Assembly (NCBI GenBank): GCA_045126815.1
Contig: JBGVPD010000025.1
Coordinates: 1-14,463 of the forward strand
Source of the DNA: RGIG1995 sp045126815
GTDB lineage: Bacteria > Bacillota > Clostridia > Oscillospirales > CAG-272
DNA: 14,463 bases
Direction: 5' to 3'
Shown here: positions 7,253 through 14,418 of the stretch, in pieces
Numbering within the stretch: the first letter of the stretch is position 1
How the letters are laid out: each line of letters begins with the position of its first letter
The notes under the pieces: generated by a model
The model's input: the letters and a program-made list of their open reading frames with translations, nothing else
What the model was told of the DNA's origin: nothing
The model's database searches: none
Translations under genes and position numbers: made by a program

Positions 7253-8705
7253 ACAAAACAAAAAAATACGATTCAGTATAAAGTGGAAAGTTTTTTCATT
7301 TCTTGCTCTTTTTACGGCGATCATCTTGCTTATTTTATGGTTGACACAAACGGTATTCCTTGAAGACATATACAAAATGATCAAAATGAGAGATCTGAAA
7401 TCATCAGCCGACACCATAAGTTATGCAATTGATAACGGAACTCTCGAAGATACGGTAAAAAACCTTTCTGCAAAAAATGAATTTTGCATTATAGTTCAGG
7501 ATAGCTTCGGAAAAGTTATAGCCTCTGACGAATCGTTGCATAACTGTGTAATCCATAATATATCCTACCGCGACAGAGCAAGACTTTATATCGATGCTAA
7601 AGAAAATAACGGTCAGATCCTCGAAAGATTTAAACTCGATCCAAAGAATGGAAAGTTTGTTTCCGTCAAAGACAAAGAAACTTTAAGCGAAGAAAATATT
7701 ATCCTTGGTCTTTGCTACACAAATAAAAATAATACTAACGGAATTATCTTTATAAATGCTATCCTAACACCCGTTGACGCTACGGTAAAAACACTTAACA
7801 CCATGCTGGGAGTAATAAGCATAGCACTCCTTTTAATAGCATTGATACTATCTATTATCATTTCAAACAGTATCTCGAAACCCATAAAAAAGCTGACAAA
7901 ATCAGCAAATGAATTGGCTTTAGGCAATTACGATACTGAGTTTGACTCAAGATCGTCAAAAGAGATATCCTATCTCGCCGATACGTTAAATTATGCTGCC
8001 GGAGAACTGAAAAAGAACGAGAATTTAAAGAGAGAGCTTATCGCTAACATTTCGCACGACCTCAGAACTCCGTTGACTCTTATTACCGGTTACGGTGAAG
8101 TTATGCGCGATATTCCAAATGAAATGACTTCAGACAATCTCCAGATCATAATAGATGAGTCAAAAAGGCTTTCTTCTTTGGTTAATGACGTTCTCGACGT
8201 ATCAAAACTCCAATCGGGTACTGTAGAACTTAAGATGGAAAATTTTAATATAAACGATGTTATTGAAGAAACAATCAAACGATATCAAAGACTTATCGAC
8301 AACGAGGGTTATAATATTTCACTTGATCTGTCTTCACCCTGTATCGTTTTTGCAGACAGACAAAGAATATTGCAAGTGCTTTACAATTTCGTCAACAACG
8401 CAGTTACTCATACGGGACAAGATAAACTTGTGAAAATCTCGCAAAGCATTATTGAGCACTCCGGGAATGACTACGTAAGAATTGAAATAACCGACACAGG
8501 AGACGGTATTGAGCCAGATAAACTCCCTTTGATTTGGGACAGATATTACAAAATTGACAAATTCCACAAACGAGCTCAGATGGGTTCGGGTCTGGGATTA
8601 TCAATCGTTAAATCAATTATCGAACTCCACCAAGGTTATTACGGTGTTACAAGCACCTTAGGAAAAGGTTCAACATTCTGGTTTGAACTTAAGATCGTTA
8701 AATAA
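7236..8705 (+). CDS. Sensor histidine kinase, HAMP-HisKA-HATPase
   Basis: This 489-residue membrane kinase has TM1 (about 17-42), an extracytoplasmic sensor region of roughly 145 residues, TM2 (about 189-211) and a HAMP domain (about 212-265). The HisKA helix follows, with phosphoacceptor H274 in NISHDLRTPL, and then a HATPase domain (about 372-489). The N box reads NFVNNAVTH, the G1 box DTGDGI and the G2 box GSGLGLS. No PAS domain is apparent, unlike WalK. The start codon is TTG, 17 bases inside the regulator gene, with a GGGGTAGG site just upstream; the next ATG would remove TM1. It should phosphorylate the regulator encoded upstream. The signal is unknown; pairing with htrA suggests envelope stress. 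Confidence 0.95.
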   Translation: MKHSNKQNKKIRFSIKWKVFSFLALFTAIILLILWLTQTVFLEDIYKMIKMRDLKSSADTISYAIDNGTLEDTVKNLSAKNEFCIIVQDSFGKVIASDESLHNCVIHNISYRDRARLYIDAKENNGQILERFKLDPKNGKFVSVKDKETLSEENIILGLCYTNKNNTNGIIFINAILTPVDATVKTLNTMLGVISIALLLIALILSIIISNSISKPIKKLTKSANELALGNYDTEFDSRSSKEISYLADTLNYAAGELKKNENLKRELIANISHDLRTPLTLITGYGEVMRDIPNEMTSDNLQIIIDESKRLSSLVNDVLDVSKLQSGTVELKMENFNINDVIEETIKRYQRLIDNEGYNISLDLSSPCIVFADRQRILQVLYNFVNNAVTHTGQDKLVKISQSIIEHSGNDYVRIEITDTGDGIEPDKLPLIWDRYYKIDKFHKRAQMGSGLGLSIVKSIIELHQGYYGVTSTLGKGSTFWFELKIVK

Positions 8706-8707
8706 TA

Positions 8708-8750
8708 AAAAAATATGTGCTTAAGCCTTAAACTTAAGCACATATTTTTT
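8708..8750. terminator. Bidirectional intrinsic terminator, 18-bp perfect stem
   Basis: Arms 8708-8725 and 8733-8750 are perfectly complementary with a 7-base loop, and the A and T runs form the stem base on both sides. On each strand the hairpin ends in a T run. It fills the whole 43-base gap between two convergent genes: it starts two bases after the kinase stop, and its far arm overlaps the khpA stop codon. Confidence 0.93.
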
Positions 8751-8985
8751 ATCTTATTTCAACGGTAACTTTTTTACCGTCAGCGTTAGCCGCTGCCTTC
8801 ATAACAGTACGGATAGCCTTTGCAATTCTGCCGTTTCTTCCGATAACCTTGCCCATATCTTTGGGAGCAACGCTGAGCGTCAACACAACGCTGTTACCAT
8901 TTTCGTTTTGAATAACGGTAACTTCATCGGGCTCGTCAACAATAGCTTTTGCGATATCCGTTAGAATCTGTTTCAAATCCAACAT
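8749..8985 (-). CDS. khpA: KH-domain RNA-binding protein KhpA
   Basis: A 78-residue single KH-domain protein of the KhpA/YlqC family. The GxxG RNA-contact loop is GRNG at residues 49-52, inside the conserved VIGRNGRIAKAIR stretch. Family members bind RNA, often as a dimer with KhpB, and affect cell division and cell-wall synthesis in Gram-positives. It is the last gene of the ylxM-ffh-rpsP operon, 16 bases after rpsP. The site before its ATG (GGTAAGA) is weak compared with its neighbours, so it may depend on coupling to rpsP. Elsewhere rimM, trmD and rplS commonly follow; here a terminator does. Confidence 0.94.
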   Translation of the reverse strand: MLDLKQILTDIAKAIVDEPDEVTVIQNENGNSVVLTLSVAPKDMGKVIGRNGRIAKAIRTVMKAAANADGKKVTVEIR

Positions 8986-9001
8986 ATCGTCTTACCACGA
9001 A

Positions 9002-9244
9002 TTATTCTGTAATTCCGGCTTTTTTGAGAAGTGCTTTTACAGTCTCTGTGGGCTGAGCTCCGTTGCCGATCCACTTTGTTGCCTTTTCAGCATCAATCTT
9101 TACTTCTGCGGGATCTGTCAAAGGATTGTAGTATCCGATCTCTTCAATGAATCTTCCGTTACGGGGAGATCTTGAATCTGCAACTACTACACGGTAGAAA
9201 GGCTGCTTCTTTGCGCCAACTCTCTTAAGTCTGATTTTAACCAT
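9002..9244 (-). CDS. rpsP: 30S ribosomal protein S16
   Basis: The 80-residue product is a standard S16, recognised by MVKIRLKR.G.KK.PFYR.VVADSRSPR.GRFIE.IG.YNP. It binds 16S rRNA and helps assemble the body of the small subunit. The start is the ATG at 9244, with GGAGG and an A-rich spacer directly before it. An in-frame TTG at 9259 would place the start inside this ribosome binding site and is rejected. It lies 27 bases after ffh and 16 bases before khpA, the usual Firmicutes order. Confidence 0.97.
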   Translation of the reverse strand: MVKIRLKRVGAKKQPFYRVVVADSRSPRNGRFIEEIGYYNPLTDPAEVKIDAEKATKWIGNGAQPTETVKALLKKAGITE

Positions 9245-9271
9245 TTTTTTGTCCTCCAAAAATTATATAAA

Positions 9272-10651
9272 TTATTTTTTCTTTTTCTTATTTTTCTTTA
9301 TCTTCTTTTTTGTAAATCTGTTACCGAAACCGCCGAAACCTCCAAGTCCGGGTATTCCCTTTCCTTGAGAAAGCTGTTTCATCAGTTTATTCGTCTGTTC
9401 AAACTGCTTAAGCAAACGGTTTACGTCTTCAACCGTCGTTCCGCTTCCTAAAGCTATTCTCTTTCTTCTTGAAGAAGATATTATCTCGGGATTTTCTCTT
9501 TCCTTAACAGTCATAGACTTTATTATTGCTTCCATTCGGTCTATCTGTTTTTCATCTATCTTTGCATCTTTCAGATCAAGGCCTTTTACTCCGGGCATCA
9601 TACCCATAAGCTGCTCCATAGAGCCCATACCTCTTATCTGTTCAAACTGCTCAAGATAATCGGTCAAAGTAAACTTTGATTCGCGAATCTTTTGTTCAAG
9701 TTCAGCGGCCTTCTTCTCATCATAAGCCTGTTCTGCCTTTTCAATAAGAGAAAGCATATCGCCCATACCGAGAATACGTGATGCCATTCTGTCGGGGTGG
9801 AATGGTTCAATAGCATCAAGCTTTTCTCCCATACCCACGTATTTGATGGGTTTTCCCGTTATATATTTTACGGAAAGTGCCGCACCGCCTCTGGTATCGC
9901 CGTCCATCTTTGTAACAACAACACCGGTTATATCAAGCAGATCATTAAATGACTGTGCAACGTTTACAGCATCTTGCCCCGTCATAGCGTCTACAACAAG
10001 CAAAATTTCTGTCGGCTCGACCTTAGCTTTAATATTCTTAAGCTCTTCCATCATATCTTCATCAATATGCAATCTACCTGCAGTATCAATGAAAACCATA
10101 TCAAAACCGTTCTTTTTTGCGTGTTCTACACCGCTTCTGGCTATCTCAACGGGACTGATTTTGTCTCCCATTGTAAAAACGGGTACGTCTATTTGACTTC
10201 CTACGACTTCAAGCTGTTTTATCGCAGCAGGTCTGTACACGTCACAAGCTACAAGCAAAGGTCTTTTTCCCTGCTTCTTAAAGTGAGATGCAAGTTTTGC
10301 CGCATGGGTAGTCTTACCTGCACCCTGCAAACCGGTCATCATTATAACCGTCGGAGGCTTTGGTGAAATAGTAATCTTTGCCTGAGTCCCACCCATAAGA
10401 GCGATAAGCTCTTCGTTTACTATCTTTATAATCTGCTGTGACGGAACAAGACTTTCAAGAACTTGTGTTCCGACAGCTCTTTCTGTTACTTTATTTATAA
10501 AGTCCTTTACGACCTTAAAGTTTACATCGGCCTCAAGCAACGCAAGTTTTATCTCACGCATACCAGCCTTTACGTCACTTTCAGTAAGTTTTCCCTTACT
10601 TCTAAATCCTTTAAATGCTGATGCCAATTTATCGGATAGGCTTTGAAACAC
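9272..10651 (-). CDS. ffh: Signal recognition particle GTPase Ffh
   Basis: This 459-residue protein has the N, G and M domains of Ffh/SRP54. G-domain landmarks are GLQGAGKT (107-114), DVYRPAA (137-143), DTAGR (189-193) and TKMDGDTRGG (247-256), followed by GMGEKLDAIEPF. The M domain (about 325-435) is methionine-rich (GMGSMEQLMGMMPG) and binds signal sequences and the 4.5S/6S SRP RNA. The C-terminus ends in a strongly Lys-rich tail. It delivers nascent membrane proteins to FtsY at the membrane. The start codon is GTG with AAGGAGG eight bases upstream, and that site overlaps the ylxM stop, so translation is probably coupled. No SRP RNA gene is seen in the window. Confidence 0.98.
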   Translation of the reverse strand: MFQSLSDKLASAFKGFRSKGKLTESDVKAGMREIKLALLEADVNFKVVKDFINKVTERAVGTQVLESLVPSQQIIKIVNEELIALMGGTQAKITISPKPPTVIMMTGLQGAGKTTHAAKLASHFKKQGKRPLLVACDVYRPAAIKQLEVVGSQIDVPVFTMGDKISPVEIARSGVEHAKKNGFDMVFIDTAGRLHIDEDMMEELKNIKAKVEPTEILLVVDAMTGQDAVNVAQSFNDLLDITGVVVTKMDGDTRGGAALSVKYITGKPIKYVGMGEKLDAIEPFHPDRMASRILGMGDMLSLIEKAEQAYDEKKAAELEQKIRESKFTLTDYLEQFEQIRGMGSMEQLMGMMPGVKGLDLKDAKIDEKQIDRMEAIIKSMTVKERENPEIISSSRRKRIALGSGTTVEDVNRLLKQFEQTNKLMKQLSQGKGIPGLGGFGGFGNRFTKKKIKKNKKKKK

Positions 10652-10664
10652 TATTTACACCTCC

Positions 10665-11015
10665 TTAATCAAGCATTTTCTCAGCAATATCTATTATGCT
10701 GTCTATCTCTTCTTTGAGTTTGGGATTATCACACTTCATCTTATTCAGCTTACCGATTATATAATCGGCTTTATTCTTGTTTGCCGTAAACTTCTCAAGA
10801 AGTCCAAGCTTCTCTTCCATATCAACAAGAATGTGTTTGCACTTGTTAAGGGAGTCGCGTACCCCCTGAGGAGTTATACCCATAATCTCGGATATCTCTC
10901 GCAAAGACAGGTCTTCATCAAAAGAAAGCGATGCTACCTCTTTCTGTCTATCGGTAAGTATGTCACCGTAAAAATCAAAAAGGAGTGACATATTTATTTT
11001 TTCATCATACTTCAT
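10665..11015 (-). CDS. ylxM: YlxM/UPF0122 family HTH protein
   Basis: This 116-residue protein matches the YlxM family encoded immediately upstream of ffh in many Firmicutes. The N-terminal 'LLFDFYGDILTDRQKEV..LSF.EDLSLREISE..GITPQGVRDSL' stretch (about 11-55) is a sigma-70 region 4-like helix-turn-helix and the family signature. Streptococcal YlxM has been reported to associate with the SRP; a regulatory role is suggested by the HTH. The start is ATG with AGGGTGA upstream. It is the first gene of the operon under a consensus promoter. Confidence 0.93.
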   Translation of the reverse strand: MKYDEKINMSLLFDFYGDILTDRQKEVASLSFDEDLSLREISEIMGITPQGVRDSLNKCKHILVDMEEKLGLLEKFTANKNKADYIIGKLNKMKCDNPKLKEEIDSIIDIAEKMLD

Positions 11016-11025
11016 CGAATCACCC

Positions 11026-11046
11026 TGTAAAGCAAAACACTTTACA
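11026..11046 (-). repeat. 7-bp inverted repeat in the ylxM leader
   Basis: TGTAAAG (11026-11032) and CTTTACA (11040-11046) are perfect complements around a 7-base spacer. On the minus strand the dyad begins one base after the -10 and covers the expected start site near 11041. It could be a small operator or a 5' hairpin. Arms this short are only suggestive. Confidence 0.5.
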
Positions 11047-11047
11047 C

Positions 11048-11076
11048 ATTATAACAACAAAAAGCCCCTTTGTCAA
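11048..11076 (-). promoter_or_regulatory. Consensus sigma-A promoter of ylxM-ffh-rpsP-khpA
   Basis: On the minus strand TTGACA (11071-11076) and TATAAT (11048-11053) are separated by exactly 17 bases, twelve of twelve consensus matches. The start is expected near 11041, leaving a leader of about 26 bases. The -35 lies in the loop and inner stem of the upstream operon's terminator. Confidence 0.88.
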
Positions 11077-11085
11077 GGGCTTTTT
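11059..11085 (-). terminator. Intrinsic terminator of the recD2-comF operon
   Basis: AAAAAGCCC (11059-11067) pairs with GGGCTTTTT (11077-11085), with TT/AA extending the stem past a single bulged C and leaving a 4-base loop. On the minus strand it begins seven bases after the comF stop and ends in a T run. The A/T flanks would also permit termination of plus-strand transcripts, though none is expected here. Confidence 0.9.
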
Positions 11086-11091
11086 CACAAC

Positions 11092-11826
11092 TTATTTTAA
11101 TTTATTGGGATTTTTTGCGGCAAGAATACAGTTAACTTCGATAGCTCCGTTTTCTTTCAAAAGCTGAGCGCAAGCTCCCGTCATGGCGCCCGTCGTCGCC
11201 ATATCATCAACAAGCAATATCTTCTTACCTTTTATCAACACTGTCTTTTCGGGAACAATATAACATTTTCTTTTCGCATTCAGTTCTCTTTGCTGTTTAT
11301 TCAAACTCTTCTGCTCTCTCAAGCCACCCGAATGATAAAGTACGTCAACGTATTTCAGATCAAGAATTTCAGCTACTTTTTTAGCTAATTTCTTTGCATG
11401 GTCATAACCGTATTCTTTAATCGAGTTCGGATTTCTCGGTACGCCTGTAACCACGGTATTATCAAGTCTTTTGGTATCTATGATATTGTCAACCATCTCT
11501 CCAGCAACAAAATCAAAGACGTTTTCGTCGTTACTTTTCTTTAAGGCGTATACGACCTTATTAGACACCTTTCCTTTATCGTCTTGTTGATAAAGAACAA
11601 GATGCCTTAATGAATCAACGCTTTCTTTTCCAAAAGCACATCTGCAAAATATCTGCTCTTTATGACAAATAGGACAAAGTTCATTTTTTTGAAGATGCCA
11701 CTCTCCTAAACATTTCAAACATAACTTCTCTTCGTAGTCATAAGGCAACAACTCTTTACAAGAAGCACATTTCTTTACGAATATCATATTCGTAATTCGG
11801 TTCAATAATTTTTTTATTTTAATCAT
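11092..11826 (-). CDS. comF: ComF family phosphoribosyltransferase-like protein
   Basis: About 244 residues. The N-terminus has cysteine pairs of a zinc-ribbon type (C20/C23, C36/C39, C51/C54 and C61/C63). A type I phosphoribosyltransferase fold follows, with the PRPP-loop motif LLVDDMATTGAM at about 204-215. ComF proteins are required for DNA uptake during transformation in several bacteria, where they act with the ComFA helicase. No comFA is seen here, and in many Clostridia the gene is simply retained with recD2. The ATG at 11826 is preferred; a GTG two codons earlier (11832) is possible, and neither has a strong ribosome binding site. The start overlaps the recD2 3' end, so expression is probably coupled. 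Confidence 0.92.
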   Translation of the reverse strand: MIKIKKLLNRITNMIFVKKCASCKELLPYDYEEKLCLKCLGEWHLQKNELCPICHKEQIFCRCAFGKESVDSLRHLVLYQQDDKGKVSNKVVYALKKSNDENVFDFVAGEMVDNIIDTKRLDNTVVTGVPRNPNSIKEYGYDHAKKLAKKVAEILDLKYVDVLYHSGGLREQKSLNKQQRELNAKRKCYIVPEKTVLIKGKKILLVDDMATTGAMTGACAQLLKENGAIEVNCILAAKNPNKLK

Positions 11827-14050
11827 AGTCACTTAACATTATTCCAAGTCCCGTATATCTCTTTGTAGGTATATTCGTATCAACCATTCGTTGTACTACA
11901 GATGATTTTCCTACCATGATAACCATCTTTTGCGCTCTTGTTACGGCAGTATAAAGCAGATTTCTCGTCATAAGACGGGGGGTAAAACTGTACATCGGTA
12001 TAATTACCACAGGATATTCACTTCCCTGACTCTTATGAACTGTAATAGCATAAGCGTGTTCAAGCTCGTCAAGTAATGAAAAATCGTAATCAACATATCT
12101 GTTATCGTCAAAAACTATCTTCATTCTTTCATTCTTAACGTCTATCTCACTTATCACTCCGATATCTCCGTTGAATATTCCGATACCGTTCTTCTCTCCG
12201 TTGTCCCACTCAATGTCGTAGTTATTCTTTATCTGCATAACTTTGTCACCCTCGCGGAACACCACGTCTCTGACTTTTTTCTCTCTCTTTGTATCATTCC
12301 TCGGATTTAACACCTTTTGAAGAAGACTGTTGAGAACTTCCGTTCCCGCCCCCCCTTTTCGTGACGGTGTTATGATCTGAATATCATTTAAAATATCCTT
12401 ACCGTACGTCTTTGGAAGTCTGACCGCACACAAATGCGCAATCGTCTTGGCAACTTCCTCGTCATCTTCTCTGGCAAGGAAGAAAAAGTCTCCGCTTTTT
12501 GACGTTAAAGTCGGATATTCTCCGTCGTTGATTGCGTGTGCGTTTGTGACGATCAAGCTTTGTTCATCTTGTCTGAATATTTCTTTTAATTCAACAGTGC
12601 TGAATCTGTCGCTCTTTATTATATCGTTCAACACGTTACCTGCCCCTACTGACGGCAACTGATCCGAGTCACCTATCAGAACAAGTCTTGCTCCCGGCTT
12701 TATCGCATGAAGAAGAGCCGAGAAAAGCATTGTATCAACCATAGAAGCTTCGTCTATTATTATAACGTTTTCATCCAGCTTACAATTTTCATTTCTGCGA
12801 AAAACAGCTTCCTTGTCACTCGTATAATCCATTTCAAGTAAACGGTGTATCGTCTTTGCCTCGTGGAAAGTTGACTCACTCATTCGCTTTGCCGCCCTTC
12901 CTGTCGGCGCTGCCAATGCTATTTTATATCCAAGATCTTCAAAAACACGTATTACGGCTCTGATAACCGTGGTTTTACCCGTACCGGGACCACCTGTCAA
13001 CACCATAACTCCATTGTTTACGGCGCTGACTATCGCCCTCTTTTGCATTGATGCATATTCAACACCAAAATCGCTTTCAATACGATAAATCATTTTACCG
13101 ATATCTTGAACGTCGATCTTTGGGCACAAATCATCAAGCAGTTTTAATTTATCAGCTACGTGTTTTTCGGCATTATAATAACTTGCAAGATAAATGCACT
13201 TTCGTTTGTTATATGTTTTTTGAACAAGTTCTTCGGATATTATTAACTCTTCAACAGCCTTTTCAGCCCTATCTTCGTCTTCTTTCAACATATCGCAGGT
13301 TGCCGAAATAAGCTTGTCCCGAGGAATAAACATATGGCCATTCTGTCCGCCGTTAAAGGCTAAAACATATTTAACTCCTGCCCTCAGTCTTTCCTCTTTG
13401 TAATTATCTACACCAAGACTTCTGGCGATATTATCAGCCTTTTCAAAACCGATCCCCTGTATCTCATCACAAAGTATGTAAGGATTTCTTTTTATTATAT
13501 CGACAGAACCGCCGCCCCATCTTTTATATACCTTAACTGCAGTTGCAGGACCGAAAAAATCTCTGCAAAACATCATAACGTTACGCAGTCCAAACTGTGC
13601 CTTAAAATCCTCAGACATCGCCTTTGCTTTTTTCAGCGATATACCCGGAATTTCCGCAAGCCATTCGGGGTGATTTTCTATTACGTCAAACGAATCCACC
13701 CCATATTGACCTACTATTTTTAACGCTATTGACGGGCCTATTCCCTTTATCGTTCTTGATGACAGATATTTCAAAATAGCATTCTCGGACGCCGGCAATT
13801 CTTTTTCGTAATATTCTACACGAAATTGACGGCCAAACGTTGCGTGTAACGTCCACTTACCCACAGCCTTTATCATTTCGCCGGCACCAAGAAACGGCAT
13901 CTCGCCTACAACGGTCACAAGCTCATCTGCCAGAGTGGCTATTTCACATACAGTATATCCGTTTTCTTCGTTTTGGTATATTATATGCTCAACGGTTCCG
14001 GCAATTTCAACCTGTTCGTCAGTATTCTTTGGTACAGCAAAATTATCCAT
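11819..14050 (-). CDS. recD2: RecD2-type SF1B DNA helicase
   Basis: This 743-residue helicase matches the RecD2/TraA-like family: an N-terminal OB-like region, helix-hairpin-helix repeats (about 95-150 and 190-210), then the helicase core. Motif I is GGPGTGKT (353-360), motif Ia APTGRAAKRM (381-390), motif II DEAS (433-436) and motif III GDSDQLPSVGAGN (460-472). IFRQ follows at 491-494, and the C-terminal motifs are VHKSQGSEYP and YTAVTRAQ. RecD2 is a 5'-3' helicase acting in DNA repair and replication restart in bacteria without RecBC. The N-terminal extension distinguishes it from RecBCD RecD. The ATG has an AAAGGATAAAG site upstream and lies four bases after the small membrane ORF. A G7CG3 run within codons for KGGAG (around 12349-12359) is notable. 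Confidence 0.96.
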   Translation of the reverse strand: MDNFAVPKNTDEQVEIAGTVEHIIYQNEENGYTVCEIATLADELVTVVGEMPFLGAGEMIKAVGKWTLHATFGRQFRVEYYEKELPASENAILKYLSSRTIKGIGPSIALKIVGQYGVDSFDVIENHPEWLAEIPGISLKKAKAMSEDFKAQFGLRNVMMFCRDFFGPATAVKVYKRWGGGSVDIIKRNPYILCDEIQGIGFEKADNIARSLGVDNYKEERLRAGVKYVLAFNGGQNGHMFIPRDKLISATCDMLKEDEDRAEKAVEELIISEELVQKTYNKRKCIYLASYYNAEKHVADKLKLLDDLCPKIDVQDIGKMIYRIESDFGVEYASMQKRAIVSAVNNGVMVLTGGPGTGKTTVIRAVIRVFEDLGYKIALAAPTGRAAKRMSESTFHEAKTIHRLLEMDYTSDKEAVFRRNENCKLDENVIIIDEASMVDTMLFSALLHAIKPGARLVLIGDSDQLPSVGAGNVLNDIIKSDRFSTVELKEIFRQDEQSLIVTNAHAINDGEYPTLTSKSGDFFFLAREDDEEVAKTIAHLCAVRLPKTYGKDILNDIQIITPSRKGGAGTEVLNSLLQKVLNPRNDTKREKKVRDVVFREGDKVMQIKNNYDIEWDNGEKNGIGIFNGDIGVISEIDVKNERMKIVFDDNRYVDYDFSLLDELEHAYAITVHKSQGSEYPVVIIPMYSFTPRLMTRNLLYTAVTRAQKMVIMVGKSSVVQRMVDTNIPTKRYTGLGIMLSDYD

Positions 14051-14054
14051 AATA

Positions 14055-14351
14055 CTACTTTATCCTTTCTGTTCGATATACATCTATATTCGGTAAACTT
14101 TTCCTTATCTCATCAATTTGACAATTATCCGAATTATAGTCTACCAGTATTATAACACGACTTCTCCCCATATACAGCTTTTTTGCCAAAAAAATTTCAG
14201 AAAAATTATTTTCCCCTTCACTCGCGATATACGCCAGATATATTTTCGATTTATTTGTACAAAAAATTGTATATGTAATATTTATTATAATGCAATATCC
14301 ACCGTATACGGCTAATACCGCTATTATTATTTTAAAAAGCTCGACTAACAT
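14055..14351 (-). CDS. Small membrane protein of unknown function
   Basis: I do not recognise this 98-residue protein. It has a long hydrophobic N-terminal segment (about residues 5-30) followed by a soluble part of about 65 residues. A beta-strand-like IYLAYIAS, a helix and a second strand VIILVDYN suggest a small alpha/beta fold. The segment's orientation is unclear, but the downstream Lys and Arg residues favour a cytoplasmic C-terminus. The start is ATG with a perfect AAGGAGG seven bases upstream, so it is a real gene rather than spurious. That site is buried in a perfect hairpin. It ends four bases before recD2, so recD2 translation may be linked to it. Confidence 0.75.
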   Translation of the reverse strand: MLVELFKIIIAVLAVYGGYCIIINITYTIFCTNKSKIYLAYIASEGENNFSEIFLAKKLYMGRSRVIILVDYNSDNCQIDEIRKSLPNIDVYRTERIK

Positions 14352-14395
14352 AAATATCCTCCTTACTCACATCTTATGACTTAAGGAGGATATTT
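14352..14395 (-). promoter_or_regulatory. Hairpin burying the ribosome binding site of the small ORF
   Basis: Arms 14352-14365 and 14382-14395 are perfect 14-bp complements around a 16-base loop. In the minus-strand transcript the 3' arm is UAAGGAGGAUAUUU, which contains the whole Shine-Dalgarno sequence and ends at the base before the AUG. The 5' arm is an anti-Shine-Dalgarno-like AAAUAUCCUCCUUA. There is no T run after it, so a terminator is unlikely. It should block initiation unless unfolded. Confidence 0.72.
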
Positions 14396-14418
14396 GTTAT
14401 ATTACATCATTTATATAA

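Noticed and set aside
9245..9259. TTG start for rpsP five codons upstream
   Set aside because: The TTG overlaps the GGAGG ribosome binding site that serves the ATG at 9244, and S16 proteins begin with M.KIRL.
9974..10366. 130-residue open frame on the plus strand opposite ffh
   Set aside because: It is antisense to the highly conserved G domain, has no recognisable motifs and no ribosome binding site. Similar shadow frames lie opposite htrA and recD2.
14373..14378. Start-stop minimal frame (ATG-TGA) on the minus strand within the hairpin loop before the small membrane gene
   Set aside because: No Shine-Dalgarno sequence precedes it and a six-base match occurs easily by chance.
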